The notes below the pieces were generated by a model. That model was not told the DNA's origin, searched no databases, and saw nothing but the letters and a program-made list of their open reading frames with translations. This document shows positions 16,671-25,555 of a stretch of DNA of 48,766 nucleotides, in pieces (position 1 is the stretch's first letter; each line of letters opens with the position of its first letter). The DNA is from CAWUIO01 sp963922455 (GTDB lineage: Bacteria; Bacteroidota; Bacteroidia; Cytophagales; Microscillaceae), in the NCBI GenBank assembly GCA_963922455.1, contig CAWUIO010000047.1:1-48766 (forward strand). Direction: 5' to 3'. A program made the translations under genes and the position numbers.

Positions 16671-17808
16671 GGAGTAATAGGTTTTCCAGTTGTAACAAAC
16701 TGTCTAGGTTATGAGCCGATTGGAATACATCCAAGTCGGGCAAAACCGCCGACATCCCTTTTTGGATGGGCTGATAGCCTTGCATGCCCTTGAGAGGGTT
16801 TAACCAGATCAATTGCCGGGTACGGAGTTTAATCTTCTTGAGCTCGGCCTCCAAAACATTTGTATCACCGGTTTCCAGTCCATCACTTAGGATAATCACC
16901 GAAACCGGTCCGTGCATAATTTCTCGGGCGTAGCGCTCATTAAAATCAAGCAAACATGCCCCGATTTTAGTTCCGCTTGACCAGTTATCGGCTTGGCGGG
17001 AGAGCAGCCAAAGCGTTGCTTCCAAATTACTAGAATTAAGATAATCCGTAATCCGTATGAGCTTGGTACTAAAAATAAAAGCCTCGATCGATTCAAAATG
17101 AGTGCGTAGCGCGCAAATAAAACGTAGTAAGTAAAAACTATAGGTATCCATAGACCCACTCACGTCCAGCAAGATGAGCAATTTTTGCTTGCGGGGCTTT
17201 TTTCTTCGTTTCCTTAGCTCTATCATTTCTCCCCCCCGGCTTATATTGGCTCTTAAGGTATTGCGGAGGTCAATTTTATCGCCTTTGGGAGAGGAGCGCA
17301 TTTTTCGTTTTAAACGCAGGCTCATTTGTTGCCATAACTTGGTGGCAATCTCTTCCAGCTCTTCGCTTTCCATTTGGGTGAGTTTCCCAAAATCGGTTTT
17401 ACGCAGCCTTTCTTGTTGGTTGGCGCCCGAGGTTTTCCGGGCTTCTTCTTCTCGTTCTTCTCCTTCTTGACCAGAGCCCATCCAAACCAGGGAGGCGGGA
17501 GATTCTTTGCGAATATTGGAGGCGTTTTTCATCGTAGTCCGACTCTTGATCCGCATTTTTTCTCTTCCCCAAAAGTGTTCAAATAATTGATCAAACAAGG
17601 CCCGGTCATCCGGTCCGGTACAAAACAGGGCTTTTAAGGCATATCGAAAGGAACTTTGCGTATCCAAGCAGCCATAGGCCGCTGCCTTCAAGGCGTCTTT
17701 ACTCTCCTGGATACTGATGGGCATTCCTTCTTCGCGGGCCCAATGAACGAAGCCCAGGACTGCTTCGCTGATATTGTCAAAGTTACGATAATGGGGAAAA
17801 TCACTCAT
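16663..17808 (-). CDS. coxE: CoxE-like VWA domain protein of CO dehydrogenase maturation
   Basis: A 381-residue protein starting at the ATG at 17808 (MSDFPHYRNF); the longer frame would start from a GTG at 17829. The N-terminal helical half has a strongly charged middle with Glu/Arg runs. The C-terminal half is a von Willebrand A domain with the MIDAS motif DVSGS at residues 215-219, the SSGTKIG stretch and the late LSDGLETGD. CoxE works with the AAA ATPase CoxD to form or insert the Cu-S-Mo centre of CO dehydrogenase. It overlaps coxD by 8 nt and coxF by 8 nt, so all three are probably translationally coupled. Confidence 0.9.
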   Translation of the reverse strand: MSDFPHYRNFDNISEAVLGFVHWAREEGMPISIQESKDALKAAAYGCLDTQSSFRYALKALFCTGPDDRALFDQLFEHFWGREKMRIKSRTTMKNASNIRKESPASLVWMGSGQEGEEREEEARKTSGANQQERLRKTDFGKLTQMESEELEEIATKLWQQMSLRLKRKMRSSPKGDKIDLRNTLRANISRGGEMIELRKRRKKPRKQKLLILLDVSGSMDTYSFYLLRFICALRTHFESIEAFIFSTKLIRITDYLNSSNLEATLWLLSRQADNWSSGTKIGACLLDFNERYAREIMHGPVSVIILSDGLETGDTNVLEAELKKIKLRTRQLIWLNPLKGMQGYQPIQKGMSAVLPDLDVFQSAHNLDSLLQLENLLLHV

Positions 17809-18712
17809 GATTGCCTGAGCTGATATCACTAAGTATTTCTTCCAGAACCGTGCCCCGAACCAAATTTAAGTCTTCGGAAGATTTGAGTAGGCAACCCAGG
17901 GTTTTTTCGGCCAATTGCTGGTCCAGTTTTTTACAACCGAGAGCCAACATGGCCGAGGCCCAATCTACTGACTCAGAGATTCCGGGGGTTTTGGCCAATT
18001 TACGGGCTCGGAGAGCCTGGATACAATGGACCATTTGCCCTAGCATTTTTTCCTCAAGCTCGGGAAGGTGTTTTTGAATGATGCGGACTTCTTTGGTGAA
18101 ATCGGGGAAGTCATTCCAAATATACAAACAACGCCTTCGGAGCGCATCGCTCAATTCCCGGGTACGATTGGAGGTCAGGATAACGATGGGTTTGCTCTTG
18201 GCTTTGATGGTGCCCAACTCCGGAATACTAATTTGATAGGCTGATAAGAGCTCTAACAAGAAGGCCTCAAACTCTTCATCGGCCCGGTCGATTTCATCGA
18301 TCAACAATACCGGTGATTTTTCCCTAGAAATTGACTTCAAGAGGGGGCGGGCCAGTAAAAAGTCTTCTCCGAAGATGTGGTTTTCTAATTCCCTTTTACT
18401 CCTAGGCTCTCGCTCTTCCATTTTGATGGAGAGTAATTGCTTCTGGTAGTTCCATTCATAGACGGCTGCGTGAACGTCTAATCCTTCATAACATTGCAAG
18501 CGAATTAAGGGAGTATCCAATACCTGAGCCAAAATATTGGCCGATTCTGTTTTGCCTACCCCCGGATGCCCTTCCATAAGCAAGGGTTTTTCCAAACGGA
18601 TGGATAAAAACAAAGCCGTGGCCAACTCTTCATCGGCGAGGTATCCCTTTTGTTCGAAAGAGGAAATGATGCGGTCAGGGCTACTGACCGCATCTAAATT
18701 CAAATGTATCAC
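17801..18712 (-). CDS. coxD: CoxD-like MoxR-family AAA+ ATPase
   Basis: A 303-residue AAA+ protein of the MoxR/CoxD group. Walker A is GHPGVGKT (residues 48-55) and Walker B is LLIDE (136-140) followed by IDRADEEFEAFLLE; sensor 1 is in VILTSNRTRELSDALRRRC. The only reasonable start is a GTG at 18712, four bases after the coxG stop, because the next Met is within the Walker A region. CoxD proteins act as chaperone-like ATPases in assembly of the bimetallic CO dehydrogenase active site, together with the VWA protein CoxE encoded next. Confidence 0.93.
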   Translation of the reverse strand: MIHLNLDAVSSPDRIISSFEQKGYLADEELATALFLSIRLEKPLLMEGHPGVGKTESANILAQVLDTPLIRLQCYEGLDVHAAVYEWNYQKQLLSIKMEEREPRSKRELENHIFGEDFLLARPLLKSISREKSPVLLIDEIDRADEEFEAFLLELLSAYQISIPELGTIKAKSKPIVILTSNRTRELSDALRRRCLYIWNDFPDFTKEVRIIQKHLPELEEKMLGQMVHCIQALRARKLAKTPGISESVDWASAMLALGCKKLDQQLAEKTLGCLLKSSEDLNLVRGTVLEEILSDISSGNHE

Positions 18713-18716
18713 CTAC

Positions 18717-19364
18717 TTAGGATTTACGTCCAAACAAGCGGGCAAAAAAGCCCCGAATAATTGCCGCCAGAATCGTAAAGACACTTAGGGAATTATCTTT
18801 GGCGGGGGTACTGGTATCCGTTGGAGCAGCCGCTTGCGTTGCGGTAGCCGTATCCCCTCCGGTGCTAACTGTTTCTTCGGTCGTATCGCTAACTCCATCG
18901 GCAAGGGCTTCATTGTCCAATTCTTGTTTGAACTTTTCAACAAACTGCTTTACCAATTGGTTAGAAACATCTACAATCAAACGGGAGCCAAATTGGGCAA
19001 GTTTTCCACTGACCGATACTTCCATAATGTAGCTTACTTCGGTGAGTTGTGGTTCTTTTACCTTTAGAATCCCATTCATGGTCATACCGGCACTTCCACT
19101 CCCCTTTGCGTCCATGCCCTTACCGATAATGGTCATGTGGTGGCTTGGCTCATCAAGTTTTTCTATGGTAATCTGGCCATTGTATTTTACCCCAACGGGT
19201 CCAAATTTCATAGACACTTGCCCTTTATAATTTTGCTCGTCCAATTTTTCGGTAATACTAGCTCCGGGAACACAAGTAACCACCTTTTCGGGATTGCTTA
19301 GAAAGTTCCAAACGCGGTCTACCGGATGTTCGACGTCAAAAATCTTCTCAATATTAGCTTTCAT
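18717..19364 (-). CDS. coxG: CoxG-like SRPBCC protein with C-terminal membrane segment
   Basis: A 215-residue protein. Residues 1-150 form the CoxG SRPBCC domain (KIFDVEHPVDRVWNFLSNPEKV, VPGASITEKL, KFGPVGVKYNG). A low-complexity Thr/Ala linker (about 158-188) leads to a short hydrophobic C-terminal tail, VFTILAAIIRGFFARLF. CoxG is thought to bind CO dehydrogenase and recruit it to the inner face of the membrane, which suits this tail anchor. The gene sits 28 bp after coxL and 4 bp before coxD. Confidence 0.92.
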   Translation of the reverse strand: MKANIEKIFDVEHPVDRVWNFLSNPEKVVTCVPGASITEKLDEQNYKGQVSMKFGPVGVKYNGQITIEKLDEPSHHMTIIGKGMDAKGSGSAGMTMNGILKVKEPQLTEVSYIMEVSVSGKLAQFGSRLIVDVSNQLVKQFVEKFKQELDNEALADGVSDTTEETVSTGGDTATATQAAAPTDTSTPAKDNSLSVFTILAAIIRGFFARLFGRKS

Positions 19365-19392
19365 GATGTTTGTTTAAAGCTTGATGATCAAT

Positions 19393-21759
19393 TTAGACCA
19401 CTCCTTTCTCCTTTAAGATATTCCAAATTTTAGGAGGAGTAATCGGAATGTCAATATGCGTAACTCCTAAATGGGATAAGGCATCCACTATGGCATTGGC
19501 GATGGCTGGTGGGGCTCCTACGGTAGGAGACTCACCCACTCCTTTAGCTCCAATGGGGTGATGCGGAGAGGGTGTCACGGTGTGGCCGGTTTCCCAGTTG
19601 GGAGATTCTACCGCCGTAGGCACCAAATAATCCATAAAGGTACCGTTCAGGATGTTCCCTTCCTCATCGTAGATTAATTCTTCATACATAGCAGGAGCCA
19701 TACCCTGGGTCAGTCCACCGTGTACTTGCCCTTGCACAATCATCGGGTTGATGATGTGCCCGCAGTCATCAATCGCCACAAAACGACGAATGGTAATCTG
19801 AGCGGTTTCATTATCGATATCTACAACACAAATGTAGGCTCCAGAAGGGAAGGTTAGGTTGGGCGGATCGTAGTAGTGCGTAGCTTCAAAGCCTGCTTCC
19901 ATGCCCTGCGGGTGATTGGTATAGGCCGCAAAAACAATTTCTTGGATGGTTTTGCTCTTTTCGGGCGCACCTTTCACGAAAAATTTACCGGGCTCCCATT
20001 CAAGATCGTCCTCGCTAACTTCCAGTAAATAGGCAGCAATTTTCTTGGCTTTGTCTCGAAGTTTTCGGGCGGCCATAGCGGCAGCGGCCCCAGCGGTAGG
20101 TGTACTTCGGCTCGCATAGGTACCTAAACCATACGGTGCGGTATCGGTGTCTCCCTCTTCTACTTGGATATTTTCGGCAGGGATACCTAGCTCCTCAGCG
20201 ATGATTTGCGCGTAGGTCGTTTCATGCCCTTGTCCTTGCGATTTGGTACCAAAACGAGCAATGGCTTTCCCAGTAGGGTGTACCCTAATCTCGGCACTAT
20301 CAAACATCTTGATGCCCAGGATATCAAAGTCTTTGGAAGGTCCAGCCCCTACAATTTCGGTAAAGGTAGAGATCCCGATTCCCATAAACTCGCCTTTGGC
20401 CCGTTTTTCGGCTTGTTCTTTTCGAAGCTCATCGTATCCGATTACTTCCATGGCCTTTTTCAAACCGGCTTCGTAGTCACCGCTATCGTATTCCCATCCG
20501 GTTGGAGACTTCCATGGGAATTGCTCTTTTTTGATAAAGTTTTGGAAACGCAATTCGGCCGGATCTTTCCCAAGCTCTAAGGCTAGGCGGTCGGTAATTC
20601 GCTCGACGGCGTGCACGGCTTCGGTCACCCGGAAAGAACATCGATACGCCACGCCCCCTGGGGGTTTGTTGGTGTAGACGGCATCTGCTTCCATGTAAGC
20701 GGTATTGTAATCGTATGATCCGGTACCGATGGAGAATAAGCCAGTAGGAAACTTAGAGGGGTTGGCCGCGGCATCGGTGTAGCCGTGGTCGGCTAAGATT
20801 TTGAAGCGTGTCCCTAAGATTTTCCCATCTTTGGTAGAAGCCATTTCGGCGGTGATATGATAATCACGGGCAAAGGAATCGGCTTGCAGGTTTTCACTTC
20901 TGTCTTCAATCCACTTCACGGGTTTTCCGATCAAGAAAGAAGCAGCAATGGCGATCACATACCCGGGATACACTGGAACTTTCCCTCCGAACCCGCCCCC
21001 AATATCGGGAGAAATTACTCGTACTTTTTCCTCGGTAAGCCCCACATGTCCGGCTACCAAAGCAATTACCGTTCGGATAGCGTGGGGAGCTTGGGTTGTC
21101 ATATACATCGTTAGGTGGTTTTCTACTTTATTGTAGTCGGCCACACAACCACAGGTTTCTATGGAAGCTACGTGGATACGGGGGATGTGCATTTGCTCTT
21201 TTACCACGACTTCAGCATTGGCAAACACTTTTTCTGTTTCCTCTTTGTCTCCTACTTCCCAGTGCCAGATGTGGTTACCCGTTTTTCCTTCTTTATCGGT
21301 ACGGAGCACGGGCGCATCCTGGTTCAAGGCTTTAAATGGATCGATGAGTGCCTGCATAGGTTCATATTCAACCTCTACGGCTTCTTTACCATCCCGGGCT
21401 GCATACCGACTGGTAGCAATTACGGCGGCTACTTCTTGAGCTTGATACAGAACCGTGTCGGTGGGTAATACCATTTGCGTATCCGACATCAAGGTGGGCA
21501 TCCAGTGCAGATTATATTTTTCCAGGTCTTTCCCGGTTACTACAGCCAATACCCCCGGTATTTTGAGGGCATTTTCGGCGTTTATATTCAAAATTTTTGC
21601 GTAAGCAAAGGGGCTTCTTACGATATCCATATAGAGCATACCGGGAAGCTTAACATCATCGGTGTAGTTTCCTTTTCCAGCCACGAAGCGGGCATCCTCC
21701 TTACGTTTCATGGAGTGGCCCATCCCGCTTATTTCCTTGGAAGTTTTACATTGTATCAT
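19393..21759 (-). CDS. coxL: Aerobic CO dehydrogenase large subunit, form I
   Basis: A 788-residue molybdenum hydroxylase subunit of normal CoxL length. The active-site loop is AYRCSFR at residues 371-377, with Cys374 as the copper-sulfur ligand; this is the form I signature, whereas form II enzymes have AYRGAGR. Other landmarks are GGGFGGK at 254-260, TTQAPHAIR around 221-229 and the catalytic Glu743 in GVGESPTVGAPPA. The protein holds the Mo-Cu cofactor and oxidises CO with water to CO2. It follows coxM and coxS and precedes coxG, coxD, coxE and coxF, the standard order. True CO oxidation is therefore a strong prediction. Confidence 0.96.
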   Translation of the reverse strand: MIQCKTSKEISGMGHSMKRKEDARFVAGKGNYTDDVKLPGMLYMDIVRSPFAYAKILNINAENALKIPGVLAVVTGKDLEKYNLHWMPTLMSDTQMVLPTDTVLYQAQEVAAVIATSRYAARDGKEAVEVEYEPMQALIDPFKALNQDAPVLRTDKEGKTGNHIWHWEVGDKEETEKVFANAEVVVKEQMHIPRIHVASIETCGCVADYNKVENHLTMYMTTQAPHAIRTVIALVAGHVGLTEEKVRVISPDIGGGFGGKVPVYPGYVIAIAASFLIGKPVKWIEDRSENLQADSFARDYHITAEMASTKDGKILGTRFKILADHGYTDAAANPSKFPTGLFSIGTGSYDYNTAYMEADAVYTNKPPGGVAYRCSFRVTEAVHAVERITDRLALELGKDPAELRFQNFIKKEQFPWKSPTGWEYDSGDYEAGLKKAMEVIGYDELRKEQAEKRAKGEFMGIGISTFTEIVGAGPSKDFDILGIKMFDSAEIRVHPTGKAIARFGTKSQGQGHETTYAQIIAEELGIPAENIQVEEGDTDTAPYGLGTYASRSTPTAGAAAAMAARKLRDKAKKIAAYLLEVSEDDLEWEPGKFFVKGAPEKSKTIQEIVFAAYTNHPQGMEAGFEATHYYDPPNLTFPSGAYICVVDIDNETAQITIRRFVAIDDCGHIINPMIVQGQVHGGLTQGMAPAMYEELIYDEEGNILNGTFMDYLVPTAVESPNWETGHTVTPSPHHPIGAKGVGESPTVGAPPAIANAIVDALSHLGVTHIDIPITPPKIWNILKEKGVV

Positions 21760-21795
21760 AGGATTGGAGTAATTTCAAGATTAAGTACGAAGCGT

Positions 21796-22296
21796 TTATA
21801 CAAATTGAGGATCGGTAGAAGGAGTTTCCTCCCCTCTCATCTTAGCCCCGGCATACTGAATGGCTTTTACGATATTGTTATAACCGGTGCAACGGCAAAG
21901 GTTTCCAGAAATACCCCAACGAATTTCATCTTCGCTAGGATTATTATTCTTCTCTAAAAGTTCTACGGCCCGCATAATCATACCCGGAGTACAAAAACCA
22001 CAGTGTAGTCCGTGATTTTCTTTAAAGCCTTCTTGAAGGGGGTGCATTTCTCCCTCGGGAGCCAAGCCTTCGATGGTGGTAATTTCTTTGCCGTTAGCTT
22101 GGATGGCGAGAACCGTACAAGATTTAATCGATTTTCCGTTTAGCAGGACGGTACAAGCCCCACAACTACTGGTATCGCAGCCAATGTGAGTACCGGTCAT
22201 ATCCAGGTTTTCCCGAATAAGATGAACCAAAAGGAGCCGAGGCTCTACCTCCAGGGTATGCTCTGTTCCGTTGATCGTAACTGTAATTTCTTTCAT
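21796..22296 (-). CDS. coxS: Aerobic CO dehydrogenase small subunit, 2Fe-2S
   Basis: A 166-residue iron-sulfur subunit. The N-terminal plant-type 2Fe-2S cluster is held by Cys40, Cys45, Cys48 and Cys60 (GCDTSSCGACTVLLNG). The C-terminal four-helix domain holds the second cluster with Cys99, Cys102, Cys134 and Cys136 (HCGFCTPGM, GNLCRCTGY). All eight ligands are present. It passes electrons from the Mo-Cu site in CoxL to FAD in CoxM. The gene lies 50 bp after coxM and 36 bp before coxL. Confidence 0.96.
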   Translation of the reverse strand: MKEITVTINGTEHTLEVEPRLLLVHLIRENLDMTGTHIGCDTSSCGACTVLLNGKSIKSCTVLAIQANGKEITTIEGLAPEGEMHPLQEGFKENHGLHCGFCTPGMIMRAVELLEKNNNPSEDEIRWGISGNLCRCTGYNNIVKAIQYAGAKMRGEETPSTDPQFV

Positions 22297-22346
22297 AGGA
22301 GTAATTGATCGGATGGGTTTTTAGCAACCCAAATAAGGAATTAAAA

Positions 22347-23222
22347 TTATAAATCAGCTTTGGCCCGCTCGATGGCCTGATTGATCATACGCTTGGTAAG
22401 AACGCCAATCATCGCGCGCTTGTACTCTTCACTTCCCCGAAGGTCTGGCGATGGATTACAATCTGCTGCTGCCATATCGGCAGCCTGTTTGATAAGATCA
22501 TCCGTTAGCGTCTGTCCACGCAGGGCATCTTCTGATCGGGTGGCCCGTAGCGGGGTGATATTTACATTGGTCATACCAATGCCCACCTCGGTACAAGTAC
22601 CTGAAGCATCGACGGTAATTTGAACCGCTATACCCGCCGTAGCGTAATCTCCAACTTTTCTTTCCAATTTATGGTAGGCGTTTCCGGTGCCCTTGGGAGG
22701 AACCGGTACATGAATGGCGGTGAGCAATTCTTGCTCTTGCACTGCCGTCATATAGAAGCCATGGAAAAAATCATCAATAGATACCATACGGGCACCGCTA
22801 TCTCCGGTGATCTCGATTTCGGCTCGCAGGGCCAGCATCACAGCCGGTTGATCATTGGCAGCATCTCCGTGGGCTAAATTTCCCCCGATGGTACCCATAT
22901 TACGAACCTGGGTATCGGCAATAAGCTTACCGGCATCGGCAAAAATAGGAAAACGGGTTTTGGCCGCCTCCGACTCTTCTAATTCTGTTTCTCGGGTAAG
23001 GGCCCCAATTTTAAGCTTCCCATCTTCTTCTTTTAGAAAAGATAGTTCAGCAATGTTGTTGATATCGATTAAGTGCTCAGGCGTGGCTAGCCTTAACTTC
23101 ATCATCGGTATCAAACTGTGGCCCCCCGCCAAAATTTTAGCTTCATCTCCGAGCTCTTTGAGAAGGGAGATGGCTTCTTGCACCGTGGAAGGAGCTGAAT
23201 AATCAAATGACGCAGGTATCAT
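22347..23222 (-). CDS. coxM: Aerobic CO dehydrogenase medium subunit, FAD-binding
   Basis: A 291-residue flavoprotein subunit. Both FAD diphosphate motifs of the CoxM group are present: AGGHSL at residues 32-37 and TIGGN at 111-115. It takes electrons from the 2Fe-2S clusters of CoxS and hands them to the quinone pool or another acceptor. It opens the structural part of the operon. The only gene directly upstream on the same strand is the Cys-rich membrane protein at 23271-23711, 48 bp away, so the promoter may lie before either. Confidence 0.95.
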   Translation of the reverse strand: MIPASFDYSAPSTVQEAISLLKELGDEAKILAGGHSLIPMMKLRLATPEHLIDINNIAELSFLKEEDGKLKIGALTRETELEESEAAKTRFPIFADAGKLIADTQVRNMGTIGGNLAHGDAANDQPAVMLALRAEIEITGDSGARMVSIDDFFHGFYMTAVQEQELLTAIHVPVPPKGTGNAYHKLERKVGDYATAGIAVQITVDASGTCTEVGIGMTNVNITPLRATRSEDALRGQTLTDDLIKQAADMAAADCNPSPDLRGSEEYKRAMIGVLTKRMINQAIERAKADL

Positions 23223-23270
23223 AAGAAATAATTAAAGATAATTGAGATATTAAAAGCTAATTAGTCCGAT

Positions 23271-23711
23271 TTAAGATAGCACCCTTGGAGACAAGAATGC
23301 CTTTTTGAAAAAATAGAGGAAGCTGCCATTTATCCAAACTCCCAAAAGCAAAGCCGCGGCCCCATAGTAATATTCGCCCAATTCGCCTGTAAATAGTTCG
23401 GCCTGGATGATGAGTAAACTTCCTAATACCACCAACAAAGCCGCAAACCAAGTCCGCTTGCCGCGGTAATTTAGTATAATGCCACTGAGGGTGATAAAAG
23501 CAAGGATGACCGAAAGCCAAGAAGTCCATTCGGGTGTGTATACCACCTTGGCACTACAACAAAGGCTAATGGCACTACTATAGGCTAGGATACAAAATGG
23601 GCATTTAGGGATCAGAGCAATCAAGATGCCGCCCATCCATGGGAATGAGCGTTTAAGAAAATTGGTGTTTCTTTTTTTTTGACAATGGCAATTTGGAAGT
23701 AGATCGCTCAT
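23271..23711 (-). CDS. Cys-rich four-helix membrane protein upstream of coxM
   Basis: A 146-residue protein with about four membrane segments (roughly 25-50, 62-78, 82-104 and 113-135). Cysteines cluster near the N-terminus: CHC at residues 8-10, KCPFC at about 37-41 and CC in SLCCSAK. This pattern resembles MerT/MerC-like metal transport proteins, but the similarity is only in layout. Because CO dehydrogenase needs copper and this gene is 48 bp upstream of coxM on the same strand, a role in metal supply is an attractive guess, not a conclusion. Confidence 0.65.
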   Translation of the reverse strand: MSDLLPNCHCQKKRNTNFLKRSFPWMGGILIALIPKCPFCILAYSSAISLCCSAKVVYTPEWTSWLSVILAFITLSGIILNYRGKRTWFAALLVVLGSLLIIQAELFTGELGEYYYGAAALLLGVWINGSFLYFFKKAFLSPRVLS

Positions 23712-23921
23712 GCAGGACGAAAATATGTTTAATGGATATCATTCCAAATTAAACAAAATTTTTAAACAATACTATAATGGAATTGTATTTTATCCACAAC
23801 ACAGACAATAACATGAAACTTTTATACAATTTGCCTGAGGCAAAAAACCGGGAAAATTGAACAAATTGCCTTCTATTCTAAATATTAATCTCTAATGAAA
23901 TTATTGGGTGTTACCGAGAAA

Positions 23922-25229
23922 TCAGGCGGAGCTGAGGTATTCTTGGATGCCTTCCCGAATTCTTTGGAAGGTTTCGCGTAATATGCTTTCGTTTTCTTCC
24001 AAAAGGGTTACCCGGAAGCCTTGTAATTCGGAGCAAAAGGAAGAGATGGGCACTACGCAAACTCCCTTGGCCGCCAAGAGATAGTAGACAAATCTTTGAT
24101 CCAAGGCAAGCTGTTCGGGGGCAGTCCAGCCTTGTACGTGTTGCGCAATTTCTGGGGAATCTATCTGCATAAACTGTCCCGGCCTCAAGGTTCCCTTTTT
24201 AAATATAATGGTATTGTAAAAAGCCCCATAGGTAACATTAAAGCGGATATCTTCTAAATCTCCCAGGATTTCCCGGATAATCTCGCTGCGGCGGCCAATT
24301 TTTTGGTTTTCTTCCTCTCGGTATGCTCGGTACCGAGGATCTTGTTTGATGAGGGGAAGGGCCAATTGGGGAAGTTTGGTGGAGCAGACCTCAATCATTT
24401 TGGCATTGTCTAAGGTCTCACACAGTTTTTGAAATTGGGGGTCGCGGTGGCGGTTGTAGTATTCTACCCAACCACAACGGGCCCCTGGCCAGGGCAATTC
24501 TTTGGATATGCCTTTCATGGCAATACCGGGGACTTCCCCAATGACTTCGGCCAGGCTTAAAGGGCGTTCTGTATGATAGTAGATTTCATTGTAGATCTCG
24601 TCGCTGATGATAAAAAGATCCATTTCCCGGGCAATTTGGACGATTTCCCGGAGAATCTCTGGTGGGTATACCATCCCCGTGGGATTATCCGGATTGATAA
24701 TGAGAATACCGACCACGTTGGGATTGTACTTTACCTTATAGTACAAATCATCCATGTCGGGGTACCAGCTATGATCAGGGTCTAAACGATAGGTGAGTGG
24801 CTCATGATTGGCATGGGCCGCTTCGGCAGAGGAATGGGTAGAGTAGGCGGGAGAAGGGCCCATGATGCGGGAAGTTGGTACAATAAACTGATATACTTTG
24901 GCTATGGCATCTCCCAAGCCATTAAAAAAGGTGATATCCTCGGCACTGATTTGTACCCCACCCCGGGCATTGGTTTCTTGAGCTAAATACTCCCGGGTTT
25001 TCGGTAGCCCTTTGGAGTGGCAATACCCGTAGGTGCTATTATCTTTGAGTAACCGGGAAACGATTTCTTTCATCCATTCAGGGAAGATGTTCCGCTTTTG
25101 AATGGGGTCTCCGATGTTTTCCCAGTAAATAGTTTGGCCTAGTTTTTCTAAAATTTCTGCTTTCTTGACGATGCCCCGGATCTCATAATTTAGCTCATCG
25201 GCCCCATCTTGTACCAATTTTTGTCTCAT
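23922..25229 (-). CDS. PLP-dependent class I/II aminotransferase
   Basis: A 435-residue fold-type I enzyme related to alanine/aspartate aminotransferases. Landmarks are NGLGDAIAKVYQF for cofactor binding, DNPTG at residues 181-185 (Asn182), SDEIY with Asp210, and the Schiff-base Lys243 in KGISKELPWPGARCGW. A conserved Arg for the substrate carboxylate is expected in the C-terminal GFRVTLL segment. The reaction is amino group transfer between an amino acid and a 2-oxo acid; the substrate is not decidable. It is transcribed alone, with R5 upstream of its start. Confidence 0.9.
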   Translation of the reverse strand: MRQKLVQDGADELNYEIRGIVKKAEILEKLGQTIYWENIGDPIQKRNIFPEWMKEIVSRLLKDNSTYGYCHSKGLPKTREYLAQETNARGGVQISAEDITFFNGLGDAIAKVYQFIVPTSRIMGPSPAYSTHSSAEAAHANHEPLTYRLDPDHSWYPDMDDLYYKVKYNPNVVGILIINPDNPTGMVYPPEILREIVQIAREMDLFIISDEIYNEIYYHTERPLSLAEVIGEVPGIAMKGISKELPWPGARCGWVEYYNRHRDPQFQKLCETLDNAKMIEVCSTKLPQLALPLIKQDPRYRAYREEENQKIGRRSEIIREILGDLEDIRFNVTYGAFYNTIIFKKGTLRPGQFMQIDSPEIAQHVQGWTAPEQLALDQRFVYYLLAAKGVCVVPISSFCSELQGFRVTLLEENESILRETFQRIREGIQEYLSSA

Positions 25230-25400
25230 ACTATATGTCCATACCCTTTGAGGCTTCTAAGATCTGTCATAAAACAGGTTTGGGCTAATTTGCCGGGTAT
25301 AAGAAAGCCGAAACGTCCCATTGAGACCAAATAATATATCCTTTCTAAGAGTATTTTTACCTTTTCTGATCTGAACTATCCAACTTTAGGCAAATTTTAT

Positions 25401-25532
25401 GGCTTTGGGATGGAGCGGCCTGTTTGAGCTCGTGTGAGCCCGTGGGGAAAGGCAGCGAGTAGCGAGAGCCCGGCCCAGGCCTGGCAGGCATGAAAAAATT
25501 GGCCGATACTCTCTAGGCCTGGGCAAGCCCCA
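25401..25532 (+). repeat. Structured intergenic element R5
   Basis: A 132-bp R copy in plus orientation. Here the GC helix is CCCAGGCCT at 25474-25482 with AGGCCTGGG at 25515-25523, 9 perfect pairs of a sequence found in no other copy. The closing helix is GGCTT with AAGCC. Its right end lies 23 bp from the stop codon of the DUF2306 gene. It is the only copy without an inverted partner. Confidence 0.87.
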
Positions 25533-25555
25533 ACAATTTTTACAAGAAACTGATT

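Noticed and set aside
21475..21957. 160-codon ORF opposite coxL and coxS
   Set aside because: It spans the junction of two well-supported genes on the opposite strand and is a shadow frame.
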